The notes beneath the pieces are model-generated. The model searched no databases, was not told the DNA's origin, and saw only the letters and a program-made list of their open reading frames with translations. Below are positions 1 through 8,589 of a stretch of DNA of 16,858 bases, in pieces (position 1 is the first letter of the stretch; each line of letters begins with the position of its first letter). Both the position numbers and the translations under genes were made by a program. Source of the stretch: Gracilaria vermiculophylla (taxonomy: Eukaryota; Rhodophyta; Florideophyceae; Gracilariales; Gracilariaceae); assembly GCA_019155205.2 (NCBI GenBank), contig JAHNZQ020000004.1:4895242-4912099 (forward strand), given 5' to 3'.

Positions 1-69
1 GGATATCAGAACAAAAAATAATTGGGAAAAGTTTTAATGTTTTCACCTAACTACAAAGTAATTAAAATT

Positions 70-105
70 GACCTCATATGAGGTCATTTGACCTCATATG
101 AGGTC
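70..105. repeat. Two tandem copies of a perfect 16-bp palindrome
   Basis: GACCTCATATGAGGTC occurs at 70-85 and again at 90-105, separated by four bases (attt), so the period is 20 bp, about two helical turns. Each copy is a perfect palindrome centred on CATATG. Two identical dyads on the same DNA face look like a binding site for a dimeric regulator. The site lies about 375 bp upstream of the monooxygenase ATG. The function is inference; the repeat and symmetry are read directly. Confidence 0.85.
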
Positions 106-242
106 GCTGGTCAGATAGACACTAGGGTCCGAAGACAGGTTATAGCCAACAAATGAAGGGGACACAAAACATACTACGATTGTTTATCATATTTCTGTCC
201 TGTGACTCAAAGAGTTGGTCTTGAATACCGAGCGTTATGGAT

Positions 243-265
243 ATGGCGCCATTTGTTGACAAATG
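243..265. repeat. Two adjoining short palindromes
   Basis: ATGGCGCCAT (243-252) is a perfect 10-bp palindrome. It runs into CATTTGT-tg-ACAAATG (250-265), a 7-bp inverted repeat with a 2-base spacer. Both are in the presumed promoter of the monooxygenase gene. They may be protein-binding dyads; no known motif is claimed. Confidence 0.5.
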
Positions 266-355
266 ATATTGCAGCAACTGCCCCAGGCAATTTTGGCAGC
301 GTTATAATTTTTGCCCTTGTCTGGTCGAGTGGAGATATCAAACATGTTGGCACAT

Positions 356-385
356 GAGCAAATCATCAAATTTGATAATTTGCTC
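356..385. promoter_or_regulatory. 30-bp near-perfect palindrome upstream of the monooxygenase
   Basis: The 30 bases at 356-385 start with GAGCAAAT and end with their mirror, ATTTGCTC or a close form of it. Only one symmetric pair of positions breaks the symmetry. The element lies 95 bp before the ATG at 481. It could be a dyad operator in DNA, or a hairpin if it is inside the 5' UTR. The transcription start is unknown, so the two cannot be separated. Confidence 0.6.
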
Positions 386-415
386 GTTTGCTACAGTGTT
401 AGTTTAGATTCTCTT

Positions 416-445
416 ATGGATAGATTCACTTCTGCGTGCCTTTAG
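416..445 (+). other. Possible upstream ORF before the monooxygenase
   Basis: ATG at 416 opens a nine-codon reading frame (MDRFTSACL) that stops at TAG 443-445, 35 nt before the main ATG at 481 and in a different frame. If the transcript starts upstream of 416, it could reduce translation of the main ORF. Short uORFs like this are common by chance. Confidence 0.3.
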
Positions 446-480
446 TGAACAAGTTTCTTGTCGCTCGTTTCTCCTTTCAA

Positions 481-2154
481 ATGAAGGTCAATAACCCAGC
501 TCAGGAAGGACTACCCAAGATTGGCATAGTCGGGGGAGGGATTTCCGGAATATGTGCGGCTCGAGCGTGCCTTCTTCGTGGACTCAACGTCACGCTGTTT
601 GAAAAGAGGTCAGAACTTGGTGGAATCTGGTCTTCAGACGACTCGCCTATTTTCGATGCGCTCACTACCAACACCGCCACTTTTGAGACATGCATTTCAG
701 ACATTCCTCCTTCTCGAGTTCAGCCAAGTCCAACTCTCTCAGAATATGATAATCTTTGTTATACCGCAAAAGAAATGACTGGCTATATTCAATCTGTCGT
801 TAAGAGTACCCCAGGATTGGTTGATTGTGCTAAGCTAAAAACGGACGTTCTTTCTGTGAAACTCACACCATGCGGGACGTATCGGATTGTTTCTCAAAGC
901 CATGGAGTTCAACGTGAGGACTTAGAATTTGACAAGATCATTATATCCACTGGGTACTTCAATACGCCATTTGTTCCTTCACCAACCGAGATTCCAGGGA
1001 TACATCAATTCAAGGGCAAAATTATGCACGTCAGCAAGTACAAAAACCCTACTCAGCTATCAGGGAAGCATGTTCTGATCGTAGGTGGGTCTATTTCTGG
1101 TTGTGAAGCGGCTGGTGATATGGTCTCTGCCGAATCTTCGAAGGGTCCAGAAAGCGTAACTCTTAATACGAGATCGATGCGATTTCTTCTACTCAAGCAG
1201 CGTCGAGGTGAAGTTCTTTTGTCAAAATTATCCTCTCGTTTCCAAGGGCTTCGAGATCTTGCGGGACGTTTGGAAGATGAGCAGTATGCGGAAACCATGT
1301 GCAGATTAATGCCCCAATTTCTCTCAAACAGTGATTTTCCTGCTCCAAAACCAGATGGCCCCATAAAGATTCCACACGTTCCATGCTGGGTTCCCGTCAA
1401 TGGGAAGTTGTACGAAGCCTGTCAAAGCAATAAAATTCAATGGAAGGTATCGCCCATAGAATGCATTGGTGAGGAATGTGTTCGTTTTAAAGATGGCTCA
1501 CATGGCGATTACGATACCATCGTCTGTGCAACGGGTTACAAGCTTAGTCTACCGTTCCTGGAAAGGAATGTGCAGCAAGCAGTACTCGCAGATAACGATG
1601 TGAATTTGTTGGACTTGTGTGATTACACATTTCATCCCGACGTGCCAAACATGGCTTTTGTAGGAATGTACCCGCCTGGTTCTGCGTTTATTCCCATGGT
1701 TGACAACCAGTCGAGATGGGTAGCTCGTGTGTTTAGTGGTAGTCTTCGACCTCCGACCACTCAAGAAATGAAGAATGGTGTGCAGAGATACACAGAAATG
1801 CGCAGCTCTCCAAATTCCCGTTTTGTCGTTTACGGGTTTGACCTTCTTGATGTGTTCGCCAAAAATTGTGGTTTTGAGATAGATCTCGCAGCATTTCCTC
1901 AGCTGACAAAAGCTTTGCTTTTAGGTCCGCTGGTTCCCGCCCAGTTTCGGTTATTTGGGGATGGCCACTCAGAGGACGCTCTAAATGAAACAATGAGACA
2001 GTTCGAGGCAGCTGGCTTTGAGGCAGGAGACAATGTTGTGAACTCGGATATCTACGAAGAGCTACGTACGATTTGTCAGGTTTTGAGCGAGAAGGGTGTA
2101 TGTCCACCCTCTCTTCCGGCAGCGATTGAAACCTTAGTGGTATCCGAAGCATAG
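481..2154 (+). CDS. Flavin-containing monooxygenase (FMO family)
   Basis: A 557-residue single-exon protein of the FAD/NADPH-dependent class B monooxygenases, which oxygenate soft nucleophiles (N or S) or ketones; the substrate cannot be read from sequence. The FAD Rossmann motif is near residues 15-25 (GIVGGGISGIC). The FMO fingerprint FxGxxxHxxxY is met at 177-187 (F177, G179, H183, Y187). A second, NADPH-binding glycine motif lies near 199-212 (LIVGGSISGCEAAG), and ATGY at 350-353 is the usual late FMO motif. Length fits the family (about 450-560). The frame is open from 424, but codon 436 is GTG; 481 is the first in-frame ATG and lies 14 residues before the FAD glycines. There is no clear targeting peptide. 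The gene converges with the E2 gene. The family is firm; subfamily (plant-like S/N-oxygenating, YUCCA-like or other) is open. Confidence 0.9.
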   Translation: MKVNNPAQEGLPKIGIVGGGISGICAARACLLRGLNVTLFEKRSELGGIWSSDDSPIFDALTTNTATFETCISDIPPSRVQPSPTLSEYDNLCYTAKEMTGYIQSVVKSTPGLVDCAKLKTDVLSVKLTPCGTYRIVSQSHGVQREDLEFDKIIISTGYFNTPFVPSPTEIPGIHQFKGKIMHVSKYKNPTQLSGKHVLIVGGSISGCEAAGDMVSAESSKGPESVTLNTRSMRFLLLKQRRGEVLLSKLSSRFQGLRDLAGRLEDEQYAETMCRLMPQFLSNSDFPAPKPDGPIKIPHVPCWVPVNGKLYEACQSNKIQWKVSPIECIGEECVRFKDGSHGDYDTIVCATGYKLSLPFLERNVQQAVLADNDVNLLDLCDYTFHPDVPNMAFVGMYPPGSAFIPMVDNQSRWVARVFSGSLRPPTTQEMKNGVQRYTEMRSSPNSRFVVYGFDLLDVFAKNCGFEIDLAAFPQLTKALLLGPLVPAQFRLFGDGHSEDALNETMRQFEAAGFEAGDNVVNSDIYEELRTICQVLSEKGVCPPSLPAAIETLVVSEA

Positions 2155-2185
2155 CTGTTACAGAAGAACGCTGTTACAGGAGAAC
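2154..2185 (+). repeat. Tandem 16-bp duplication at the FMO stop codon
   Basis: GCTGTTACAGAAGAAC (2154-2169) is followed directly by a copy with one mismatch (2170-2185). The first base is the last base of the TAG stop, so this is the start of the 3' UTR. It looks like a recent local duplication. Confidence 0.75.
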
Positions 2186-2828
2186 TGCGGATGTTTAAAT
2201 CAGTACATAACCTTGTCTTTTTCGGATCACATTAGTGTGTGAGGGTATCCGGCGGATCCATTACGTTACTATCCGCTGATTATCGGTGCTTTGTTGTCGC
2301 TGGCGCTCTATTTGTCTCTGATACCCAGCATTAGTACAGAGGTGCATATACTTCTGTAGATGTTCGCTGGGCGGAAATGGTTTATTGGCACGTGACTATG
2401 TCAATAAATACCATTTTTGTTAATATGAGACCAAGTTGAACAGATATGTCTTCTGATGAAGTCGAGGTATGAAGAGCTTTCATAGTTGATTACGACTTCG
2501 GTATTTGCGTTATTACGCTTTTCCAAACATATAAGTTGCTATATCTCGTTACTGTTGATACTTATTACTGAAATTGCGAATAGTTTTCTAGATCATATCC
2601 AAAGACACCCGGGCGTATATTGCCTTATTCGTTTCCTTCCGCGGTCACGGCAATCTTGAGTTCATTTGATGGATTTGTTGTATGAGGCGCGAAACACTTC
2701 AGTCATACTCCAAAAAGCCACATTTCTGAGAACAACATAGGTGCTTGAAGTTCACTATTTCCGCGGTGACTCTCGTTTCGAGTCACCGTGCAGTACAACG
2801 TGTTCAAATATGTTTTTCTCATAATGAA
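2186..2828. other. Intergenic region between convergent FMO and E2 genes
   Basis: No gene is supported. The stretch should hold the two 3' UTRs and polyadenylation sites; AATAAA occurs at 2403-2408 on the FMO strand, about 250 nt after its stop. TTCCGCGGT occurs twice (near 2636 and 2759). The best structured element is the hairpin at 2764-2788, listed separately. Confidence 0.5.
2764..2788 (-). other. Strong hairpin just after the E2 stop codon
   Basis: CGGTGACTC (2764-2772) and GAGTCACCG (2780-2788) pair perfectly over 9 bp around a 7-base loop. It starts about 40 nt past the E2 stop on the minus strand, so it should be transcribed in that 3' UTR. It might act in RNA stability or 3' end formation; that is inference. 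Confidence 0.6.
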
Positions 2829-4910
2829 CTACATGACCAGTTCTGTAATATCACGTTCAATAAGATACGCCAGGTCCTTCAAAAACTCGGCACCATCGGC
2901 TCCATATATATGACGATGATCCGCAGTCAATGTCACTTTCATTTCTTTGTGCACACCAATGAGCCCATTGTCCTGCATAGCAACAACAGGTTTCGAGGCA
3001 CCGATGGCAAGGATGCCGGGAACGCCAGGAGGGAGGATAGCGTCGAACTGATCCACACCAAACATACCCAGATTACTAACAACAAAAGTTCCACTACTAT
3101 ATTCCTTCGGCGTCAATTTCTTCTCCAGTGCTCGCTTCACCAAATCTTTCCACTCCCGAGATAAACTGTATAAATCAGTTTTATCAGCGTTTATGAGCGT
3201 GGGCGTTATCAACCCTCCATCTTTCAAAGCAACAGCCATCGCAATGTTTATATCTGTTCTGTAAATGATCGAGTTGTCTGCGTATACAGCGTTCATAATT
3301 GGATGCCTAGTCAAAACTGTTGCAACTGCTTTTGCGAGAAGAGCAGAAATAGTAACACCCTTTGGTTTGAGCTTAGCATATAGCTCATCCAAGGCCGTGG
3401 TTTTGATAGAGTAAGTCAGACGGAACACGGGAACAGTTAAGGAGGCGTTCATATTTTGGACAACGGCTTTCTGCATTGCAGTCATCTTCACAGCACCCGC
3501 AGGCATCTCTGTAATTGATTTCGACTCAAGTGGAGACGAAGTTTTAGCAGTATTCTTCTGCAAAACGACATCTTCCGACACCTTTTTTGTAATTGAGGGA
3601 GTGGCCTTCCCGGCCGCCTTCAGCACGTCATTTGCCGTAATTCGTCCAAAATTACCCGTCCCCACAACATTTGCGAGATCAATCTTCTCCTTCTTGGCAA
3701 CTTTCTTTGCATCCGGGGTAGCGATCACCTTGCCGGATTGCGAGACGTAAGGTTGGACAGGTTGCGATGCCTTCGCTCTTAGTACGTCAGCTTCGACAAT
3801 TCTGCCATTCGGCCCGGTTCCTTTTACGTATTTCAGGTCTATCCCCTCCTTCTTAGCGGTCGCCTTTGCCAACGGAGAAGCGATCACTCGACCTTCATTC
3901 ACAATTGTAGGGAATTCAGTGGCTTCATTTAGAGACTCAGCTGATGGAACAGTGGCCGATGGTTCGACTGCTGTTTCTGCCGTTGTTGATTGTCTCGAAG
4001 AGTCTGCCGGGACAGAACCCGGAGCGGAGGAGCGAGTTGTGTTAGATACGGCCCAAGCCTTGACGACAGGTATATCCGCTTCAGTTTTAGCAATGTATGC
4101 GACAGGATCACCAACAGGGCAACTTTCGCCCGCCTCAACCAAAATGTGGGCAACGTAACCATCTTCGAATGACTCGACATCCATGTCAGCCTTGTCGCTT
4201 TCTACGACCATAAACATCTCACCAACGCTGATAGAATCCCCTTCAGATTTTGCCCATTCCACGACACGTCCCTCCGTCATGGTCGAGCTCAGCGCAGGCA
4301 TAAAGACTTCCGAGAAACCTGGTTTTTCGGGCGAAGCAGATGCCGTGGGAGGCACAACAGGAGTCGCTGGGGCAGTAGAAGGGGTTGGATTGGAGGAGAC
4401 TGGCTGTTTTGATCCTGAAGGGGCCGAAGCGGAAACACGTGAAATGTCTTCTTTGTTTTCGACGATGATGCCGACTGCGGCACCGACATCAGCTGATTCT
4501 CCTTCTTCTACTTGAATGACTGCGAGATAACCAGATTCGAATGATTCAACATCCATATCAGCTTTATCGCTCTCCACTACCATTATTGCCTCACCAACTT
4601 CAACTCTATCACCAGGTTGTTTTAGCCACTGAACGATCCTGCCTTCCGTCATGGTCGAGCTAAGAGCTGGCATGAACACCTCATGCTTCTTAACATCAAC
4701 CTGACTCATCGAAATGATCCGTGAACGACGGATTCGAGAAGTGGAGACATATAAGAGATTAGCATCGGGGCGATGTGTTGTAAAGGATGAAGTACTTGGT
4801 AATTGAGGTGCGAGGAACCGCGATGATTGGAAGGATGATCCTACGAAGCAAACACTATTTGGTAATGGTGATGAGGAGTGCATCATAGCGAAAGCATTCG
4901 ATGAAAGCAT
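2829..4910 (-). CDS. Plastid pyruvate dehydrogenase E2, dihydrolipoamide acetyltransferase
   Basis: The 693-residue acetyltransferase core of the plastid pyruvate dehydrogenase complex, which moves acetyl groups from E1 to CoA and supplies acetyl-CoA for fatty acid synthesis. Residues 1 to about 68 are a Ser/Arg/Phe-rich leader consistent with plastid import. Two lipoyl domains follow (about 75-152 and 200-275), each with ESDKADMDVE; the lipoylated lysines are K116 and K240. After Ala/Pro/Ser linkers come two peripheral subunit-binding domains in tandem (about 340-378 and 394-432), where homologues I know usually have one. The catalytic domain spans about 466-693 and ends with DHRHIYGADG (H665), the plastid/cyanobacterial form with Tyr where mitochondrial E2s have Asp. 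It is a single exon. The ATG at 4908-4910 precedes the leader. Family and compartment are firm; the leader boundary is approximate. Confidence 0.95.
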   Translation of the reverse strand: MLSSNAFAMMHSSSPLPNSVCFVGSSFQSSRFLAPQLPSTSSFTTHRPDANLLYVSTSRIRRSRIISMSQVDVKKHEVFMPALSSTMTEGRIVQWLKQPGDRVEVGEAIMVVESDKADMDVESFESGYLAVIQVEEGESADVGAAVGIIVENKEDISRVSASAPSGSKQPVSSNPTPSTAPATPVVPPTASASPEKPGFSEVFMPALSSTMTEGRVVEWAKSEGDSISVGEMFMVVESDKADMDVESFEDGYVAHILVEAGESCPVGDPVAYIAKTEADIPVVKAWAVSNTTRSSAPGSVPADSSRQSTTAETAVEPSATVPSAESLNEATEFPTIVNEGRVIASPLAKATAKKEGIDLKYVKGTGPNGRIVEADVLRAKASQPVQPYVSQSGKVIATPDAKKVAKKEKIDLANVVGTGNFGRITANDVLKAAGKATPSITKKVSEDVVLQKNTAKTSSPLESKSITEMPAGAVKMTAMQKAVVQNMNASLTVPVFRLTYSIKTTALDELYAKLKPKGVTISALLAKAVATVLTRHPIMNAVYADNSIIYRTDINIAMAVALKDGGLITPTLINADKTDLYSLSREWKDLVKRALEKKLTPKEYSSGTFVVSNLGMFGVDQFDAILPPGVPGILAIGASKPVVAMQDNGLIGVHKEMKVTLTADHRHIYGADGAEFLKDLAYLIERDITELVM

Positions 4911-5747
4911 GAATCACCGATGAAGAGTTCGGCAAGAGAAGCATAAAGCTCGCGAGGGGATCATGAAGCTCAATCAATCCAGAGCGAGCGGATCGCAATG
5001 AGCTCAACTCGAGGTATATGGGGGTAGCCACTTGGCGCGCTTGTATTGATTAGTCTAGCGATTTTGATGCCGTGATTCGTTGATTCCACCGGTAAAGCGC
5101 TTGAAACCAAGTGGCAGAGCCGTTGTTTTTTAGACAAACTTCAGACTAACAAATTTTCCTCGACAGATTGCTTTGGAAGACATGATCAAAGATGCTCTTG
5201 CCCATTCTAAGAAACATCAGTCTTATGAATTGAATTATATTTCAAAGACCTGTTCGAGAATTAGTACCGACACTGCTAACAATGAGGATACCTGATCATA
5301 TCACTCGAATACCGTTTCATTCGTTAGCTCATTGATTTGTGGCGCAATTTAATATCCGCTACAGGAAGCAATCTTGTGGCGTTTCTGCTCAGCGATTGTC
5401 ACGCCGCTATCGACTGATTTCCAGATACCCAATCCCCGAAGCAAGTCTCTTGTACGACGATATTTGCAATAAGGTCCGCTTTCATTTTTTTCACGTTCGC
5501 TACACACCGCTTCGCCTTTTCTGTGAAAGTCAAACAAGCCAGCCACAAATTGTGAGAACCAATTCTGTTTGTTAATAGACGAGAACCCCAAGGTCCGGGA
5601 TGTGATTGTGGCCGCTCCTATACGAACCAAAAGGTTCTGTGCCACTTCCTTGTCTTTGCAGAGCTTCCTCCCTAGCCATGCAAACTTTAAGTATTTGATT
5701 AAGCATGTGGCTGACAAAGAAAGAATTTCGAAACCTTCTTTCTTTAT
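4911..5747. other. Intergenic region between E2 and the kinase
   Basis: It should contain the E2 promoter and 5' UTR and the kinase 3' UTR. An intron-end-like signal lies on the plus strand: CTAAC near 5147, then a pyrimidine-rich run ending ACAG at 5166, followed by 42 open codons to a TGA near 5294. No convincing upstream exon with an ATG could be joined to it, so no gene is called. A 122-codon open frame on the minus strand (5349-5717) begins with TTG and resembles no family. Confidence 0.4.
5027..5115. repeat. Two-part inverted repeat upstream of E2
   Basis: GCCACTTGG (5027-5035) pairs with CCAAGTGGC (5107-5115). Inside it GCGCTT (5037-5042) pairs with AAGCGC (5095-5100). Together they give 15 paired bases with an uneven internal loop (1 against 6 bases) and about 52 bases in the terminal loop. 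It lies 117-205 bp before the E2 ATG, in the promoter or 5' UTR. Confidence 0.55.
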
Positions 5748-6910
5748 CTAAACAAAAATAGATCGTAATAACATGCTCCTTAAACAGTCATCAACATCCG
5801 CGCGATCGTTTGGATCTTCAGTAAGCATAGTCGCAAGAATCGCGTACAGGTCTTCATTGACTGGTGACATTAGCTCTTGGAGATCTTGCCGAACGGCTCC
5901 AGAACCTGCAATACGCCCATTCAATACAGCAGAGCAGGCTCTTTCGAATGAAAAACGACATTTGCAGAGAACTTCAGACACAAAATTGGATAGAGCAGAT
6001 GCTTCAGTTAAGCTTGGAAGGGCGCATCTTAACATTATGAGACCAATGCTGTATACATCAAAACGATAAGCTGGCTTGAATAAGTCCAATCGCCTTTCGG
6101 GGGCTGCATAAATGGGGTCGCAAGTCGCAATTCGCAAGCCTTTCTTGAACGGAGACTTCCAGTCACAGGAAGAACCAAAGTCAATTGCTCTGAAGGGCAA
6201 TCCGGAGGCATCATCTGGAACGACAAGGATGTTTTCAGGCTTAATATCTCTGTTAAGCAATGTGAAACATTTCAAGTTAGATACAAGTACGTCACGGAAA
6301 CCACATGAAATCTAGAGTGGGAGGCATACCTGTGCACAATACCACATGATTGAAGGTCCTTTACAATCAGAGAGAGTTCCATTAATATTGCCGCAGCGAG
6401 TCCTCTTCTGATTGACGAGGATTCAAATCGAACATCCAGCAACGACATGAGCGTCGAAATCCTGGCGGAAGTGATGTAATCTTCAAGGGTCTCACCATTA
6501 CCAACCCTTCGCCACACCAATCCTAATCGAGAAAGCCCAGAGACTATGGGGTAGTTATATGGAACTAATAGTTCTCCAATGTATTCGGGAAACCGCTTCG
6601 TGTCACCAAAGCTTTTGTTCAGTTTGAGGTTTGTATACTTTTCCATATTGTAGAGTTCCCGTCCTATCTTCGAGTTGATGGGACATTTGACGACGACATC
6701 TGAGGGTGCATCTGTCTCGCTTGCCGGATCAATATATTTACCGGTAAAAATTGCTCCAAAGTTACCATTCTTAGAGCTAGTTTCAAAGCTTATGTTGAAC
6801 GATCCCGGTGAAAGATAACTGGTTGCCATTCTGCACCGTTTTGAGGGTGATATTTGGGTTTCCAGCTTCCTGGAGGGCATTAGCAATGGCGGACATGTAA
6901 TGAAAGCCAT
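5748..6910 (-). CDS. STN7/Stt7-like protein kinase (two firm exons)
   Basis: A Ser/Thr kinase resembling the plastid STN7/STN8/Stt7 family, which phosphorylates thylakoid proteins. Exons are 6910-6330 and 6249-5748, split by an 80-nt intron (6250-6329; GTATGC...AACAG, CTAAC at 6280-6276) that falls inside the HRD codons and restores HRDIKPEN exactly. The model gives 360 residues: glycine loop near 47-54 (KNGNFGAI, first Gly replaced by Lys), K75 in VVVK, H193-R194-D195, D217 in DFG, and an APE motif (YAAPER). The phrases DPIYAAPE and FDVYSIGLIMLRCALPSL follow the STN7 pattern, as does NGETLEDYI. It is shorter than plant STN7 (about 560) and has no clear membrane segment or lumenal cysteine pair in this model. 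The start is uncertain: 6910 gives a transit-like leader, 6829 is the next ATG, and extra 5' exons are possible. Kinase identity is firm, subfamily likely. Confidence 0.78.
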
Positions 6911-7208
6911 TTCCCAGACCTAGTGAACAAATAGTATGCTTTCGTTGAATGTGGTTTGTGCAATTGAGTGGCTGCAAGAAGCACTCTTTCCTCTATGTTG
7001 ATGGAAATCGGAGGAATGTGAGAGATGCGGATTAGAAGTTGACACTGTGGTGACGGGGCGTACCAGAAATGGCATTTAACAGCAGGCGTAGCACATCGTC
7101 GAGAATGAGCTTAATCTGTAAGTGGGAATAGACTATCGTGCGACGGCTTTTTGGGCTGCAGGCGAAGCTTGTGGCCACGAAGCCTCTTGCGGATTTTTGA
7201 AATGTAAC
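6783..7208 (-). other. Possible 5' exons of the kinase, or a small overlapping gene
   Basis: On the minus strand an acceptor-like CATTAG precedes 48 open codons (7208-7064) that begin with a Phe/Ser/Arg-rich leader and continue into QIKLILDDVLRLLLNAIS. A GT-AG intron (7063-6920, 144 nt, with CTAAT) joins this in frame to GLGNGFHYMSAIANAL, which reads on to TGA at 6783 in a frame overlapping the kinase. Alternatively a 64-nt intron (6894-6831) would link GLGNGFHY straight into the kinase frame just before MATSYLSPG, which recalls the SYL...PG stretch ahead of the STN7 kinase domain. No sure start codon was found; ATGs near 7314-7263 could be joined only through a 45-nt intron. The reading frames are real; which splice form is used cannot be told from DNA. 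Confidence 0.3.
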
Positions 7209-7576
7209 CTAATGAAAGCACACAGATAAGCTTATTCACTATCTATACTACACCCTTCGCATGTTCTCCTTGTTTCGCATTGCCTCGCGATCAAACCGCC
7301 CGACGCGTCCCATCTTCGGCTGAGAAACGGTAATTAAAAGAAACGGTTGTGAATTTGTGTCGGACAAAAGACGAATAACGGTTGCGGCTAGGATTTATGG
7401 TTTGCGCCTCAAAATATTCTGCCCTTTGCACACGACGTGCTACTAATGACACTAAACATGCTGGTGTGTAAATCGCAACCTCATTGCAACGGGATTGTTT
7501 ATTTCAGGGGCTGCAATGTACGGCACCTGAACACCTTGAGTTTCAGCTGGAATCATTTGCATCGGCGACATTTAGA
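7209..7576. promoter_or_regulatory. Divergent promoter region between kinase and COQ3
   Basis: Kinase and COQ3 are transcribed away from each other, so both promoters should lie here or in the neighbouring bases up to 6911. No TATA box or clear shared motif was recognised. The COQ3 frame is open from a TTG at 7484, but the first in-frame ATG is 7577. Confidence 0.4.
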
Positions 7577-8589
7577 ATGCTAAGGAAGTCATCAATATTG
7601 TTATCATACCGATCATTCCTGACACGTCGATTTCTCCCAGGGTTTCAGCAGATCAGTTCCCGCCCACTTTGTACCTCCACAACATCGAAATCAACTGTCG
7701 ATGCAAAAGAAATCAAGAAGTTCTCTGCCCTAGCCAGTAAATGGTGGGATCCGAACGGTTCGGCTGCACCGTTGCACAGATTAAATCCTACTCGAATTGC
7801 ATACATCAGGTCGGTCATAGAGAGGACTGTGTATCAAAATATGCCAGCATCAGAAGCGTCGAACGGCTTGCCATCTAAACCACTAACAGGGATTGAAGTT
7901 ATTGATGTAGGATGTGGAGGTAAGTGATGTTGATCAAGCCTTTAACCAAACACCAATAATAACTCTAACAGCGTCTTTATGGGTTCAAAGGGGGTCTTGC
8001 CGCGGAACCAATAGCACGTCTAGGAGCGAAAGTGCTTGGTATAGATAAATCCCGGGAAGGCATCTTAGTTGCAAGACACCATGCCCTGAAAGATCCGGAA
8101 ATATCTTCAACAGGTGCTCTAAGATACCGCGAAGCTGCGGTTGAAGACGTTTTAAACTCTGGAGAGCGATTTGATGTTGTACTAGCGTTGGAAATCATTG
8201 AGCATGTTGCAGAGCCTGCCAAGTTTCTCAAGCATTGTGCATCCCTCGTTCGAGAAGGCGGCATTCTCATCCTATCGACCCTCAATCGGACTGTTGCCTC
8301 ATATGCATTGGGTATTGTCGCAGCAGAACGCGTATTAGGATGGCTGCCAGTCGGAACTCATGACTGGACCAGATTTCCAACTCCCGAGGAGGTTGCCGAT
8401 ATTATCAAGAATGAAACTGAGCTTGTTACAAAGGAGGTTGTAGGTATTAGGTACAATCCAATCACGGGAACTTTCTCAGTGGTGGACGATCTAAATGTGA
8501 ACTACATGTTTACCGCAGTGAGACCTATCGTATCTTCTACGGATTCAACACGGACCTCCGAACCTTCACAGACTCCAGAGGATGTGTAA
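7577..8589 (+). CDS. COQ3: COQ3/UbiG ubiquinone O-methyltransferase (mitochondrial)
   Basis: The SAM-dependent O-methyltransferase that performs both O-methylation steps of ubiquinone synthesis on the matrix side of the inner membrane. Exons are 7577-7919 and 7991-8589, with a 71-nt intron (GTAAGT...CAAAG, CTAAC at 7965-7969). Splicing rebuilds motif [14 protein letters not shown], near residues 108-120. The protein has 313 residues. Residues 1 to about 35 are Arg/Ser/Leu/Phe-rich without acids, typical of a mitochondrial presequence. Further support: KWWDPNG near 55-61, the acidic residue of GID (131-133), [13 protein letters not shown] near 175-187, and the UbiG/COQ3 signature [13 protein letters not shown] at 236-248. 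The Ser/Thr-rich C-terminus after 294 is not conserved. It converges with TRS23, only 270 bp apart. Family assignment and intron are firm. Confidence 0.95.

Noticed and set aside
436..480. A longer FMO frame starting at 436
   Set aside because: The codon is GTG and a eukaryotic start is expected; 481 is the first in-frame ATG and fits the family N-terminus.
5349..5717. 122-codon open frame on the minus strand
   Set aside because: It begins with TTG, resembles no family, and a few frames of this length are expected by chance in a window this size.
6783..6977. Alba-like DNA/RNA-binding domain read from GLGNGF...NITLKTVQNG
   Set aside because: The helix/strand rhythm looks Alba-like, but the loop before GLG is too short for the second strand and the frame competes with the kinase. 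Kept only as a candidate exon.
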